Positions 7,574-16,182 of a stretch of 64,000 nt of DNA are shown one piece after another. Under the pieces are notes generated by a model that saw only the letters and a program-made list of their open reading frames with translations, searched no databases and was not told the origin of the DNA. The position numbers and the translations under genes were made by a program. Within the stretch, counting starts at the first letter, position 1. Every line of letters begins with the position of its first letter. The DNA is from CAVQXR01 sp963717955 (GTDB lineage Bacteria; Actinomycetota; Thermoleophilia; Gaiellales; Gaiellaceae): positions 248,001-312,000 of the forward strand of contig CAVQXR010000001.1 in assembly GCA_963717955.1 (NCBI GenBank), given 5' to 3'.

Positions 7574-8394
7574 GCGCCGTCGAGTGGCTTGCGCCACGCT
7601 CGCTCGACGAAGCGCTCGCCCGGAAGGCCGAGCGGGGCGACGACGCGACGGTCATCGCCGGCGGGACGTTCGTCGGCGTCCTCGTCAACCAGGGACTCCT
7701 CGAGCCGCTCTGCCTGCTCAGCCTGCGGGACGTTCACGAGCTCGACGGGATCGACGAGCACGATGGGACGCTTCGGCTCGGCGCGATGGTGCGTCACCGC
7801 ACGGTCGAGCGCTCGCCGCTCGCCCGCGCAGGCTGGCCCGCGCTCCAAGAGTCGTTCGCGCTGGTCGCGAGCCCACGCGTGCGCAATCAGGCAACGGTCG
7901 GCGGCGTGCTGGCGGATGCCGACTATGCGTCCGATCCGCCGGCGATGCTGTGCGCGCTTCGCGCGACCGCCGTCGCCCGGAGCGCCGATGGAGATCGCCG
8001 GATCCCGGTCGAGGAGCTGATCACCGGGTACTACGAGACGGCGCTTGGGCCGGACGAGCTGATCGTCGGCGTGGAGGTGCCGCGAGCCGAACGCGCCGTC
8101 TATCGCAAGTTCCGCTCCCGCTCCCACGAGGACCGGCCATGCGTGTCCGTCGCCGTCGCGCGGCGGGGGGAGGAGCTCCGCGTCGTCGTCGGAGCGGTCG
8201 CCGGCACGTTGCAGCACTTTCCCGACATCTGCTCGCTCGCCCGCCGCGGCCGGCCCGACGCCGAGTTGGCGGCCGAGATCGGCCGCCGCTATGCGGAGCG
8301 GATCGAGCCGATCGGCGACGTGCGCGGGTCGTCCGCCTACCGCAAGCGTGTGATCGCCGTCGAGGTCCGCCGCGCGCTCGAGGAGCTCGGGTGA
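7570..8394 (+). CDS. molybdenum hydroxylase, FAD-binding (medium) subunit
   Basis: 274 residues of the CO-dehydrogenase/xanthine-dehydrogenase flavoprotein family (CoxM/XdhB type). FAD-binding motifs are VIAGGTFVGV near residue 30 and RNQATVGGVLADADYASDP near 105-123; the C-terminal CO-dehydrogenase flavoprotein domain contains YRKFRSRSHEDRPCVSVAV. It passes electrons from the 2Fe-2S subunit to an acceptor. The GTG start overlaps the HD gene stop, and the stop overlaps the Mo subunit start (GTGA). The full complex is this gene, 8391-10469 and 10651-11094, encoded in the order M-L-S. Confidence 0.9.
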   Translation: MSAVEWLAPRSLDEALARKAERGDDATVIAGGTFVGVLVNQGLLEPLCLLSLRDVHELDGIDEHDGTLRLGAMVRHRTVERSPLARAGWPALQESFALVASPRVRNQATVGGVLADADYASDPPAMLCALRATAVARSADGDRRIPVEELITGYYETALGPDELIVGVEVPRAERAVYRKFRSRSHEDRPCVSVAVARRGEELRVVVGAVAGTLQHFPDICSLARRGRPDAELAAEIGRRYAERIEPIGDVRGSSAYRKRVIAVEVRRALEELG

Positions 8395-10469
8395 GCGTCG
8401 CCGACGTACTCATCGACGGCGGCGTGGGCTACTCGCAGGACTGCGAGCTGCCGGGGATGCTCCACGCCCGGATCCTACGGGCGCCGTACCCGCATGCGTG
8501 GATCCGCGGCGTCGACACCCGGGGGGCGCCGGCCGGGGTCGTCGTCCTGACGCCCGATGACGTTCGCGGGCTCGAGCCGTACGGCTGCCAGATCGCCGAC
8601 CAGCGGGTGCTCGCGGTCGACCGCGCCCGGTTCGTGGGCGACCCGGTCGCTGCGGTCGCCGCCGAGACGCCGGCACTCGCCGCGGCGGCGCTCGGCTGCC
8701 TCGCTGCCTCCTACGAGGAGCTCCCGGCCGTGCTCTCGATCGACGAGGCGTTGGCAGGGGAGATTCTCGTCCACGAGCGCCATCGGATCTCCGAGAACGA
8801 TGCCGCGTACTTCGGGATCCGGCCGCAGGAGGGCACGAACGTCTGCCATCTGTTCAGGATCCGGCACGGCGACGTTGGGCAGGGATTCGCGCTCGCCGAT
8901 GTCGTTGTCGAGGAAACGTTCCGCACGGCGGCCGCGCAGCACGCGCCCCTCGAACCGCACGCATGCCTCGCACGCTGGGACGGTGACCGGCTGGAGGTCT
9001 GGACCGGAACCCACACCCCGTTCAACGTCCGCTCGGACCTCGCCCGGATCTTCGGAATCGCCGAGGAGCGGGTGCGCGTGGTCTGTCCGCCGATGGGCGG
9101 CTCCTTCGGGGCGAAGACCTTCGTCCATGTCGAGGCGATCGCCGCCGCGCTCGCGCGCAAGGCGGGACGCCCCGTCCGGTTGGTGCTCCCACGTGACGAG
9201 CTATGGGTCACGAACAACCGCCACCCGGCGCTGTTGCGGGTCAGGATCGGCGCGACGGCCGACGGGACGCTCGTCGCCAAGGAGGTCGACTCCTCGATCG
9301 ACACGGGCGCGTACGCGGATTGCGGGCCCGGCGTCGCCGTCAAGGTCGGCTACTCGGCGGTGGGGCCCTACCGGATCCCGAACGTGAAGGTGGACTCGCG
9401 CTGTGTCTACACGAATCTCCCGCCGAACGGCGCATTCCGGGGCTTCGGAGCCACGCAGGCGGCGTTCGCCTCCGAGCGGGCCATGGACCTGCTCGCCGAC
9501 CGCCTCGGGCTCGACCCCGTGGAGCTTCGGCTGCGCAACGTGCTCGAAGAAGGCGACATCTTCTGCACCGGCGAGACGATGCACGACGTCCAGTTCCGGC
9601 GCTGCCTCGAGTCTGCCGCCGGGGCGATCGACTGGGGAGCGGGCCGCCGGGGCAAAGGCGTGTGCCTCGTCCTGAAGGGCATGCAGACACCGAGCAGGGC
9701 CGAGATCGCCGTCGAGGCGCGCCAGGATGGTGCGTACACGCTGCGATGCGCGACGGCGGAGCTCGGGCAGGGGTCTCGCAGGGCCCTCTCCCTGGTCGCC
9801 GCCGAGCTGCTCGGCGTCACCCCTGCCGAGATCGCATTCCCCGACCCGGACACCGACGCCGTCCCGTACGACACGCGCGCGACCTCGAGCCGCTCCACCT
9901 ACATGATGTCGGGCGCGCTCGAGAAGGCCGTGCGCGACCTTCGCCGCAACGGGGTGCGAGGCGTCGGCGTGTTCTCCAACGAGGGTGGGCTCGACCCCGA
10001 TACCGGGCAGGGCATCGCGTCGTCGCACTGGCACCAGGGAGCGGCCGCCGCCGAGGTCAAGGTCGACGAAGAGACCGGGAGGATCGAGGTCGTCCGGCTC
10101 CACGCGTCGGTCTACGCCGGGAGGGTCGTCAACCCGGCCGGGGCCGAGCTCCAGAACGAGGGTGCGATGATCATGGGTCTCGGCACGGCACTGTTCGAAG
10201 CCGTCGAGCTCGCTGACGGGCAGGTGACCAATGCGAACCTGTCCGACTACGAGATTCCCTCGCTCGCGGACATGCCGGAACGCCTGAGCCACGACCTGGT
10301 GCAGCAACCCGGCGCCGATGTGCACGGCCTCGGCGAGACGGCCGTGCCACCGGTCCCGGCCGCGATCGCGAACGCGCTCGGCTCGCTCGGCATCGACGTC
10401 ACGGAGCTCCCGATGACGCCCGAGCGGGTACTGGACGCGATCGATCGCCGCGATGGGCGGGCGCCGTGA
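8391..10469 (+). CDS. molybdenum hydroxylase, Mo-pterin (large) subunit
   Basis: 692 residues. Domains in order: the aldehyde oxidase a/b hammerhead at about 10-120 (MLHARILRAPYPHAWI, DRARFVGDPVAAVAAET), then the molybdopterin-binding domains. Seen are QHAPLEPHACLARW, PPMGGSFGAKTFVH, NGAFRGFGATQAAFASE, a GQG-type loop AELGQGSRRALSLVAAELL, and the base Glu in VHGLGETAVPPVPAAI near residue 650. The AFRGFG loop is not the AYRCSFR of true CO dehydrogenase, so a hydroxylase acting on a heterocycle or aldehyde is more likely. The substrate is unknown; operon partners suggest a ring compound that is also phosphorylated. Confidence 0.92.
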   Translation: MSVADVLIDGGVGYSQDCELPGMLHARILRAPYPHAWIRGVDTRGAPAGVVVLTPDDVRGLEPYGCQIADQRVLAVDRARFVGDPVAAVAAETPALAAAALGCLAASYEELPAVLSIDEALAGEILVHERHRISENDAAYFGIRPQEGTNVCHLFRIRHGDVGQGFALADVVVEETFRTAAAQHAPLEPHACLARWDGDRLEVWTGTHTPFNVRSDLARIFGIAEERVRVVCPPMGGSFGAKTFVHVEAIAAALARKAGRPVRLVLPRDELWVTNNRHPALLRVRIGATADGTLVAKEVDSSIDTGAYADCGPGVAVKVGYSAVGPYRIPNVKVDSRCVYTNLPPNGAFRGFGATQAAFASERAMDLLADRLGLDPVELRLRNVLEEGDIFCTGETMHDVQFRRCLESAAGAIDWGAGRRGKGVCLVLKGMQTPSRAEIAVEARQDGAYTLRCATAELGQGSRRALSLVAAELLGVTPAEIAFPDPDTDAVPYDTRATSSRSTYMMSGALEKAVRDLRRNGVRGVGVFSNEGGLDPDTGQGIASSHWHQGAAAAEVKVDEETGRIEVVRLHASVYAGRVVNPAGAELQNEGAMIMGLGTALFEAVELADGQVTNANLSDYEIPSLADMPERLSHDLVQQPGADVHGLGETAVPPVPAAIANALGSLGIDVTELPMTPERVLDAIDRRDGRAP

Positions 10470-10566
10470 GAGCGTCGCCGCGATCGCACGACCGGCGGTC
10501 GGGACCGATCGCGCGTGCTTTCGCGCGGCCGTCCGCGGGCTTGCTCGTGAGGGTCCCCAATCCCAC

Positions 10567-10587
10567 CCCCCACCCACAGGGTGGGGG
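10567..10587 (+). terminator. GC hairpin between the Mo and 2Fe-2S subunit genes
   Basis: CCCCCACCC (10567-10575) and GGGTGGGGG (10579-10587) form a perfect 9-bp stem with a 3-base loop, in the 181-bp gap between the Mo subunit and the 2Fe-2S subunit. There is no T-tract. It could attenuate or process the transcript and so set subunit ratios. Confidence 0.4.
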
Positions 10588-10650
10588 CAAAGGGTATCGG
10601 CGTGCGTGCCGCCCGTCGCACCGTTTCTGCACCAAAGGTGGAACGGAATC

Positions 10651-11094
10651 GTGACGATTCGCTTCACGCTGAACGGCGAGCCGATCGTGGTCGAGGTCGA
10701 GGCGACCGAGAGCCTGCTCACCGTGCTGCGGGAGCGACTCGGTGTCCGATCGGCCCGCGAGTCGTGCGGGATCGGAGTCTGCGGTGCCTGCACGGTCGAG
10801 ATCGACGGAGACCTGATCTCCTCGTGCATCTTGCTCGCGCCGCTCGCGGACGGAACGGCGGTCGCGACGGCCGAGGGGATCGCCCCCGACCATCCGGTTC
10901 GCTCGGCTATCGCCGACGCGCATGCCTACCAGTGCGGCTTCTGCACGCCGGGGATCGCGCTCACGGTCGCGAAGCTCCTCGAGGAGTCGCCGCAGCCGTC
11001 CGACGAGCAGATCCGGGTCGCACTCGCCGCAAACCTGTGTCGGTGCGGCTGCTACGTCAAGATCCACGAGGCCGTCCGCCGCGCCGCGCGCTGA
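10651..11094 (+). CDS. molybdenum hydroxylase, 2Fe-2S (small) subunit
   Basis: 147 residues from GTG at 10651. The N-terminal plant-type ferredoxin cluster is in ESCGIGVCGACTVEIDGD with its fourth ligand at ISSCIL. The C-terminal helical 2Fe-2S domain has YQCGFCTPGIAL and NLCRCGCYVKI. Length and spacing are normal for CoxS/XdhC-type subunits. In this operon the small subunit follows the large one after a 181-bp gap with a hairpin, whereas the FAD and Mo genes overlap. The last four bases before the next gene leave almost no gap, so it is co-transcribed with the MBL hydrolase. Confidence 0.93.
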   Translation: MTIRFTLNGEPIVVEVEATESLLTVLRERLGVRSARESCGIGVCGACTVEIDGDLISSCILLAPLADGTAVATAEGIAPDHPVRSAIADAHAYQCGFCTPGIALTVAKLLEESPQPSDEQIRVALAANLCRCGCYVKIHEAVRRAAR

Positions 11095-11095
11095 C

Positions 11096-11956
11096 ATGGC
11101 GACGCTGCTCGACCTCCGCCATCTCGGGCGATCGCGGGTGATCGCGGTCTATCTCGTGCTCGCGCCCGACCCCGTGCTCGTCGACTGTGGCCCGGTGACA
11201 TGTGTCGAGAACCTCCTCGACGGGCTCGCCGGGGAGGGCCTCGGGCCCGGCGACCTGCGGCATCTCCTGCTGACGCACATCCATCCCGACCACTGCGGAG
11301 CGGCAGGGGCGCTCGTGCTGCGAAACCCGAACCTCCAGGTGCACGTCCACGCGATCGGCGCCCCCCACCTCGTCGACCCGACAAGGCTCGAGGAGAGCGC
11401 GAGGCGGGTGTATGGCGGCGAGTACGACCGGATGTTCGGCCCGATCGGGCCCGTGCCGGAGGCGAACGTCCACGTCGTCGGCGACCGGGTGCTCGATCTG
11501 GAGGTCCTTCCGACCCCCGGCCACGCACCGCATCACGTCTCGTACCTCGACGCCGACGGCACGTGCTATGCGGGCGATGCGGCGGGAATCGTCGTCCCAC
11601 CCGCGCGGTTCCTCTACCCGGCCTCGGCGCCGCCGGGGATCGACCTCGACGCATGGGACTCGTCGCTCGCTGCCCTCCAGGCTCGACGCCCGTGCTCGCT
11701 GTGCATCGCCCACTTCGGGGAGGTTGCCGATCCCACCGCTCACCTGGCGCTCATGCGGGAGCGCCTGCGCCAGTGGGGTGACCGCGTCCGCGACGGGTGG
11801 ACGATCGAGGAGTTCACGGCCGCCGCGGAGGCGGAGCTCGCATCGGAGGATCCGGCGACGGTCGAGTGCTACCGTCATCAGCCGAGCTTCGAGCTCTCGT
11901 ATGCGGGACTGAAGCGCTACTGGGAGAAACGCAACCAGCGACAGGGAGGCAACTGA
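11096..11956 (+). CDS. metallo-beta-lactamase-fold hydrolase
   Basis: 286 residues. The zinc motif is THIHPDHCG (H-x-H-x-D-H) at about 62-70, with further ligands in LPTPGHAPHHVSYL (His), CYAGDAAG (Asp) and CIAHFGEV (His). The C-terminal 80 residues are helical, as in glyoxalase-II or SoxH-like members of the family. It probably hydrolyses a thioester, lactone or phosphoester intermediate of the operon's pathway. ATG lies one base after the 2Fe-2S stop; its own stop overlaps the next ATG (TGATG). Confidence 0.85.
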   Translation: MATLLDLRHLGRSRVIAVYLVLAPDPVLVDCGPVTCVENLLDGLAGEGLGPGDLRHLLLTHIHPDHCGAAGALVLRNPNLQVHVHAIGAPHLVDPTRLEESARRVYGGEYDRMFGPIGPVPEANVHVVGDRVLDLEVLPTPGHAPHHVSYLDADGTCYAGDAAGIVVPPARFLYPASAPPGIDLDAWDSSLAALQARRPCSLCIAHFGEVADPTAHLALMRERLRQWGDRVRDGWTIEEFTAAAEAELASEDPATVECYRHQPSFELSYAGLKRYWEKRNQRQGGN

Positions 11957-12249
11957 TGGCGTACGTCGTCTGTGCGAAGTGGATCGCAAAGGAAGACGAG
12001 GTCGAGAACGTCGAGGCAGCGATCCGCCAGCTCGCCGGGCCATCGCGGCGGGAGCCGGGCATCCTCCTCTATCAGGGCCACCGCGACCCGGACGACCCCA
12101 CCGTCTTCTTCTTCTACGAGCAGTACGTCGACGAGGACGCCTACAAGGCCCACGTCGAGTCCGAGCACTTCAAGCAGTGGGGGTTCGGCGACGCGATCCC
12201 GCGGCTCGAGGCCCGCGAGCGCGCGTTCTACGAGACCTGGGACGTCTGA
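11956..12249 (+). CDS. antibiotic-biosynthesis-monooxygenase (ABM) domain protein
   Basis: 97 residues forming one ferredoxin-like ABM domain: YVVCAKWIAK, then GILLYQGHRDPDDPTVFFFY and EQYVDEDAYKAHVESEHFK. Small ABM proteins include quinol monooxygenases, heme-degrading enzymes and dimeric proteins of unknown role. The HVESEHF segment near residue 65 is the typical His-bearing turn. The strong GGGAGG site nine bases upstream and the 1-bp overlap with the MBL gene place it as the last intact gene of the catabolic operon. Confidence 0.8.
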   Translation: MAYVVCAKWIAKEDEVENVEAAIRQLAGPSRREPGILLYQGHRDPDDPTVFFFYEQYVDEDAYKAHVESEHFKQWGFGDAIPRLEARERAFYETWDV

Positions 12250-12265
12250 TGGTCGCTCGGGAGTC

Positions 12266-12779
12266 GTGAGGCCGGCGCGGGGGCGGGTCGTCCTCCTCGT
12301 CGCGCTGTTCGCAGGGTCGCTCGCCCTGAGGCCGCAGCTCGTCGCGGTCGATCCCGGGCACGCTGTTCATCGGAGCCCTCGCCGATCGGCACGGCTCGCG
12401 CCGACTGCTCATCGTCGTCTGTTCCGTGATCACCGCGGTCGCGCTCGCCGGCACCATCCTCGTGCCGGCTGCCGGCTGGGTCTGGGCGATCGCGTACGGG
12501 TTCGTCAACGGCGGCGTGTTCGCGCTGATGATGACGCTGCCGCTCGACCTCGGTGAGCGTCCCGCAGACGCGGGGACGGTCGCCGGGATGATGCTCGGGA
12601 TCGGCTACTCCGTGGGCGCACTCGCGCCGTTCGTCCTCGGCGGCATCCGCGATCTCACGGGGAGCTTCACGGCGTCGCTCTGGATTTTCGCCGTCTCGTC
12701 GGTCGCGTTCCTCGCGCTCTCGTCGGTCCTCAGCCCGGAGCGGCTGCGTCGCCGCCGGGTTTCGACCGCGTCATCCTGA
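12266..12779 (+). pseudogene. decayed MFS transporter (CynX/NimT-like) with internal deletion
   Basis: A GTG at 12266 begins RPARGRVVLLVALFAGSL then ALRPQLVAV, the first membrane segment of CynX/NimT-type MFS carriers. After base about 12350 the sequence jumps, in another frame, to GTLFIGALADRHGSRRLL and continues through four or five membrane segments to a normal MFS C-terminus (stop 12777-12779). Roughly half the carrier is missing and the reading frame is broken, so no working transporter is made. It was probably the uptake system of the upstream operon. Its last bases overlap the convergent mutarotase-like gene. Confidence 0.75.
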
Positions 12780-13691
12780 TCGCCGCGTCGGGCGTGCCGT
12801 GAGCCGGTAGCCTGCCGATTCGCCGCGAGACAGGACTCTCGCCTGCCCGTGACGGATCGCCTCGGCGAGCCCGAGCCCGTGCGGAACGGAGGCCGGCTCG
12901 ATCGCCAGAATCTCCGCCTGACGCCGCCACGGCCCCTCGTAGGTGCGTACCTCGTGCCAGAGCCAGACGTGACGGAGCCAGTCCGCGTCCCACCGAAGCT
13001 CGAGCCCCTGCCCCGTCGCGGCGTTCAGGACGTGGGCGCGGCCTTCGGGGAGGTCGGTGACCACCATGTAACGGCTGCGCGGGTCGCCCAGGCGCCAACG
13101 GTCGCAGCGTTCGACCGACCCGTCGAGCAGCAGCGACTCCGGCCAGCGGCAGGCGCGGGCCGGCCGCTCCGGAGGGCCGTCGGTCTCCGAGAGCTCGTAG
13201 GCGAGCCCGGCGGGCAGCTCGATCCCGACCTCGGGCTCGAGCAGCTCGAGCCCAACCGACAGGTGCTCGACGGCGACGAGCGGGACACCGTCGGCGATCG
13301 CGATCGCCTCGACCGTGACCGCGAGAGCGCCGTCGAGCAGCTCGAGCCCACGGCGCACGCGCAGCCCGTGACCCTCCCAGGTGAGAGTCGCGGATGACGG
13401 TGACACCGCGGCGACCGTCCACGGATCGTGGGAGGCCCGCCCGTGGAAGCCATGGCGGACGCCGTCGGCCTCGCAGGCGTTGCCGGCATTCGGGAGCACG
13501 ACCTGCCAGCCGCCCCGGTAGGCCGCCGTCCACGTCGGCTCGTCGACGTCCCCAGCGGCTGGAAGGTTCGAGCTGAACGGTGGCCGGCCGAGCAGCTGCC
13601 GGCCGGTACGAAGGTCCACGAGGTCGAGGATCTCCCCCCCGTGCGCGGGATCGAGCCGGACGAGAAGCTCCTCGGAGGCGAGGACGATCAC
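12771..13691 (-). CDS. aldose 1-epimerase-like (galactose mutarotase fold) protein
   Basis: 306 residues. The beta-sandwich mutarotase pattern is recognisable: VRLDPAHGGEILDLVDLRTG at the start, GWQVVLPNAGNACEADG near 65-80, HGFHGRASHDPW (the conserved family His cluster), LTWEGHGLRVRRGLELL, and a late LELRWDADWLRHVWLWHE. Such proteins interconvert sugar anomers. The start codon lies in a 4-bp overlap with the epimerase stop, and it ends a three-gene minus-strand operon with an epimerase and an SDR, so it probably handles the sugar used or made by them. Confidence 0.75.
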   Translation of the reverse strand: MIVLASEELLVRLDPAHGGEILDLVDLRTGRQLLGRPPFSSNLPAAGDVDEPTWTAAYRGGWQVVLPNAGNACEADGVRHGFHGRASHDPWTVAAVSPSSATLTWEGHGLRVRRGLELLDGALAVTVEAIAIADGVPLVAVEHLSVGLELLEPEVGIELPAGLAYELSETDGPPERPARACRWPESLLLDGSVERCDRWRLGDPRSRYMVVTDLPEGRAHVLNAATGQGLELRWDADWLRHVWLWHEVRTYEGPWRRQAEILAIEPASVPHGLGLAEAIRHGQARVLSRGESAGYRLTARPTRRSG

Positions 13692-14647
13692 GGGGCCGGC
13701 GCACGGCGGAAGTGCTCGACCGTCTCCCGCACGGCGTCGGCGAGCGGCGTGACCGTGACCGGACCGCCGATCGCCTCCGCGAGACCACCGACCGCCATCT
13801 CCGGCGGGAGCGGCAGCTGGACGTCGTCGAACGTCACGATGCCGGCGACCTCGGGAGCCGCGGTCTCGATCGCCGCCACGAGCTCCTCCATGTGGCAGAC
13901 CGATCCCGGCATGTTGAACACCTCCGCGCCGGCGTGGTCGGATCGGCTCATCGCGATCAGCGCCCGCGCCGTGTCGGCCGTGTAGTTGAAGGTCAGCCGC
14001 CCGCCGTACGGGATGTGGTAGCCCTCGCCACGAGCGGCGGCTCTCATCGCGTGGGTCGGCTCCGCCGTGACGCCCTGGTCGCGGGCCGGCCCGTAGACGT
14101 TGTACGGGCGCAGCCCGAGGGATGGGACCTGCTCGTCCTGCCAGTAGATGCGTGCGTTGCCCTCGTTCGCCTGCTTGTAGACGCCGTAATGGGTGCTCGG
14201 GCGCGAGAGAGCGTCCTCTCGCGCCGTCGCCCGTTCCCCGTCGTCGGCGCCGAAGTAGGCCGCCGAGCTCGCATAGACCAGGGGGCCCGCGATGCGGTCA
14301 CGCCGGCGCTTCACCGCCTCGAACAGGTTGACGGTGCCGAGGACGTTCACGGCGGCCCCGAGGGCGGGGTCATCCCGGCAGAAAGGGATCTGGAGGGCGG
14401 CGAGGTGGATCACGTGCGTGATGCCGTGCTCGTCGAGCGAACGCTCGATCGACGCCTGGCTCGTGACATCTCCCTGGACGACCGAGACGCGCGCGAGCCG
14501 GTCGTCGCTCATCAGCTCGCGCAGGCGGCGAGGCTCGGTCCCGAGGTCGAAGCCGACGACCTCGGCTCCCTCCTCGACGAGGAGCCGGGCGACCCAGGCG
14601 CCGAGGCAGCCGAGGACCCCGGTGACGAAGTAGCGGTCGTCGGGCAT
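13688..14647 (-). CDS. NAD-dependent epimerase/dehydratase
   Basis: 319 residues of the extended SDR family. From ATG at 14647 the protein begins MPDDRYFVTGVLGCLGAWVA, with the nucleotide-binding G-x-x-G-x-x-G. Then come VIHLAALQIPFCRDDP, VYASSAAYFG and the catalytic Y-x-x-x-K in THYGVYKQANEGNA near 165-178, followed by GLRPYNVYGP. These are the marks of UDP-sugar or free-sugar epimerases and dehydratases. An upstream in-frame start (12 residues longer) lies inside the SDR gene; the TGATG overlap at 14647 supports the shorter form. Confidence 0.88.
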   Translation of the reverse strand: MPDDRYFVTGVLGCLGAWVARLLVEEGAEVVGFDLGTEPRRLRELMSDDRLARVSVVQGDVTSQASIERSLDEHGITHVIHLAALQIPFCRDDPALGAAVNVLGTVNLFEAVKRRRDRIAGPLVYASSAAYFGADDGERATAREDALSRPSTHYGVYKQANEGNARIYWQDEQVPSLGLRPYNVYGPARDQGVTAEPTHAMRAAARGEGYHIPYGGRLTFNYTADTARALIAMSRSDHAGAEVFNMPGSVCHMEELVAAIETAAPEVAGIVTFDDVQLPLPPEMAVGGLAEAIGGPVTVTPLADAVRETVEHFRRAPAP

Positions 14648-15387
14648 CAGTACGTGGCGCGCCCGCCGGAGATGTCGAAGCACGCTCCGGTGGAGAAGCT
14701 CATGTCCTCGCTCGCGAGGAAGCAGATCAACTCGGCGACCTCGTCCGGCTGGCCGAGCCGCCCGAGCGGGATCTTCGAGACCATGTAGTCGATGTGCTCC
14801 TGGGAGAGCTGGGCGAGGATGGGCGTCTCGATCACGGCCGGCGCGATGCAGTTCACGAGCACGCCCGTGCCCACGAGGTCCTTGCCGATCGACTTCGTCA
14901 TCCCGATCACCGCCGCCTTCGAGGCGGAGTAGGCGGCCGCCATCGGGTTGCCCTCCTTACCGGCGATCGAGGCGACGTTGACGATGCGCCCGTACCCGCG
15001 CCGCTTCATGCCCGGGATCACGGAGCGGTTGCAGTAGAAGACGCCGTTGCAGTTGACGGCGAGCACCCGGCTCCACTCGGCGTCGGAAACGTCCTCCGTG
15101 TGCAGGGAGTCGCCGCCGATGCCGGCCGAGCAGACGAGGATGTCGAGGCGACCGAGCTCCGACTCGACCCGGGCCACCGCCGCGTCGACCTCGTCGGATC
15201 GGGTGACGTCGGCGACGACGGCGAGGGCGCCGGTCTCCGCTGCGGCGGACTCGGTGGCCCCCGCGTCGCGGTCGAGCAGCGCCACCCGGGCGCCGTTCGC
15301 CCGCATGCGCTCGGCGGCAGCCCGCCCGATGCCGCTGCCGCCCCCGGTCACGAGGGCGACGCGCCCTTCGAGGTCGAAGCTCGCCAC
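14647..15387 (-). CDS. short-chain dehydrogenase/reductase
   Basis: 246 residues, classical SDR. Cofactor site VTGGGSGIGRAAAE near residue 13; aspartate in ALLDRDAG at the end of beta-2 (NAD preference); VCSAGIGGDS; catalytic Ser in VNVASIAGKEG; Tyr-Lys in AAAYSASKAAV; the C-terminus ends DISGGRATY. It is the first gene of the minus-strand sugar module and probably oxidises a sugar or sugar acid; FabG-like reduction cannot be excluded. The start is GTG, with no strong binding site. The gene diverges from the DUF4234 gene with a 76-bp intergenic region. Confidence 0.88.
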   Translation of the reverse strand: MASFDLEGRVALVTGGGSGIGRAAAERMRANGARVALLDRDAGATESAAAETGALAVVADVTRSDEVDAAVARVESELGRLDILVCSAGIGGDSLHTEDVSDAEWSRVLAVNCNGVFYCNRSVIPGMKRRGYGRIVNVASIAGKEGNPMAAAYSASKAAVIGMTKSIGKDLVGTGVLVNCIAPAVIETPILAQLSQEHIDYMVSKIPLGRLGQPDEVAELICFLASEDMSFSTGACFDISGGRATY

Positions 15388-15463
15388 GCCGGTCTTGTAT
15401 CAGACCGGTGTCGTCCTCGGCCCGGCGTACGATCCAGATGACGTCAATCGCGAGGAGGACGAG

Positions 15464-15844
15464 ATGCTGGAAGCGGCCGGAGGGCAGGGCCAGGTCGGAA
15501 ACACCCGCTCGATCGGTCTCTCGATCCTGTGGGCGATCCTGACCTTCGGCATCTACACCTACATCTGGGTGTGGCGAACGCAGGAGGAGGTCAAGGCCTA
15601 CTCCGGCAACGGGCTGGGCGGCGTGCTCGGGTTCGTCGTGTACTTCCTCATCTCGCCTGTCACGTGGTTCGTGATCCCGTCCGAGATCAAGGCGATGTAC
15701 GAGCAGGACGGGCGCGAGAGCCCGGTCCGCGGCTTGTGGGGGCTGTGGTTCCTGCTCCCGATCGTCGGCGCATTCGTGTGGTTCTTCCGGGTCCAGGGCG
15801 CACTCAACGACTTCTGGGTGTCGAAGGGCGCACCGGCGGCGTAG
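15464..15844 (+). CDS. DUF4234 membrane protein
   Basis: 126 residues with three hydrophobic segments: SIGLSILWAILTFGIYTYIW (about 16-36), GVLGFVVYFLISPVTWFVI (about 52-71) and LWGLWFLLPIVGAFVWFF (about 90-108). The first ends in GIYTYIW, the signature of DUF4234 proteins, which have no known function. The start is fixed by GAGGAGGACGAG directly before ATG; longer upstream frames run over the divergent SDR. Confidence 0.85.
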   Translation: MLEAAGGQGQVGNTRSIGLSILWAILTFGIYTYIWVWRTQEEVKAYSGNGLGGVLGFVVYFLISPVTWFVIPSEIKAMYEQDGRESPVRGLWGLWFLLPIVGAFVWFFRVQGALNDFWVSKGAPAA

Positions 15845-15847
15845 ACT
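15842..15847 (+). promoter_or_regulatory. -10 hexamer of a probable leaderless mRNA (NIPSNAP gene)
   Basis: TAGACT sits seven bases before the GTG at 15855; no Shine-Dalgarno sequence is present. It also contains the stop codon of the DUF4234 gene (TAG at 15842-15844). Confidence 0.5.
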
Positions 15848-15854
15848 CGGCGAG

Positions 15855-16169
15855 GTGATCGTCGAGGAGCGCACCTACCACATCCATACCGGCAGGCTCG
15901 CCGAGATCGTCCGGCTCTACGGCGACGACGGGATTGCGGTCCAGCAGGAGATCCTCGGGAACCTCCTCGGGTGGTTCACCGTCGACGTCGGCGAGCTGTC
16001 CTCGATCGTGAGCCTCTGGGGCTACGAGAGCTACGACGAGCGCGAGCGGCGCCGCGCGGCGCTGCAGGCCGATCCCCGCTGGCAGGCGTTCCTGCCGAGG
16101 ATCGCGCCGCTGATCCACACGCAGTGGAACCGGATCATGGTGCCCACCTCGTTCTCGCCGGTTCGCTGA
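15855..16169 (+). CDS. NIPSNAP family protein
   Basis: 104 residues, one NIPSNAP ferredoxin-like domain: IVEERTYHIHTGRLAEIVRL, then GNLLGWFTVDVGELSSIVSL and LWGYESYDERERRRAAL. Bacterial NIPSNAP proteins are small cytosolic proteins of unknown biochemical role, often beside catabolic enzymes. It begins with GTG eleven bases after the DUF4234 stop and precedes a ThDP enzyme by 13 bp, so it is probably co-transcribed with the latter. Confidence 0.85.
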   Translation: MIVEERTYHIHTGRLAEIVRLYGDDGIAVQQEILGNLLGWFTVDVGELSSIVSLWGYESYDERERRRAALQADPRWQAFLPRIAPLIHTQWNRIMVPTSFSPVR

Positions 16170-16182
16170 GGGGCGGCGGACG

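Noticed and set aside
8391..10469. Calling the first molybdenum hydroxylase a CO dehydrogenase (coxL)
   Set aside because: The active-site loop reads AFRGFG in place of the AYRCSFR signature of form I CO dehydrogenase.
9201..10829. A 542-codon open frame on the minus strand opposite the Mo subunit
   Set aside because: High GC leaves stop codons rare on the opposite strand. The product is Arg/Asp-rich without recognisable motifs, while the plus strand holds a clear Mo-hydroxylase.
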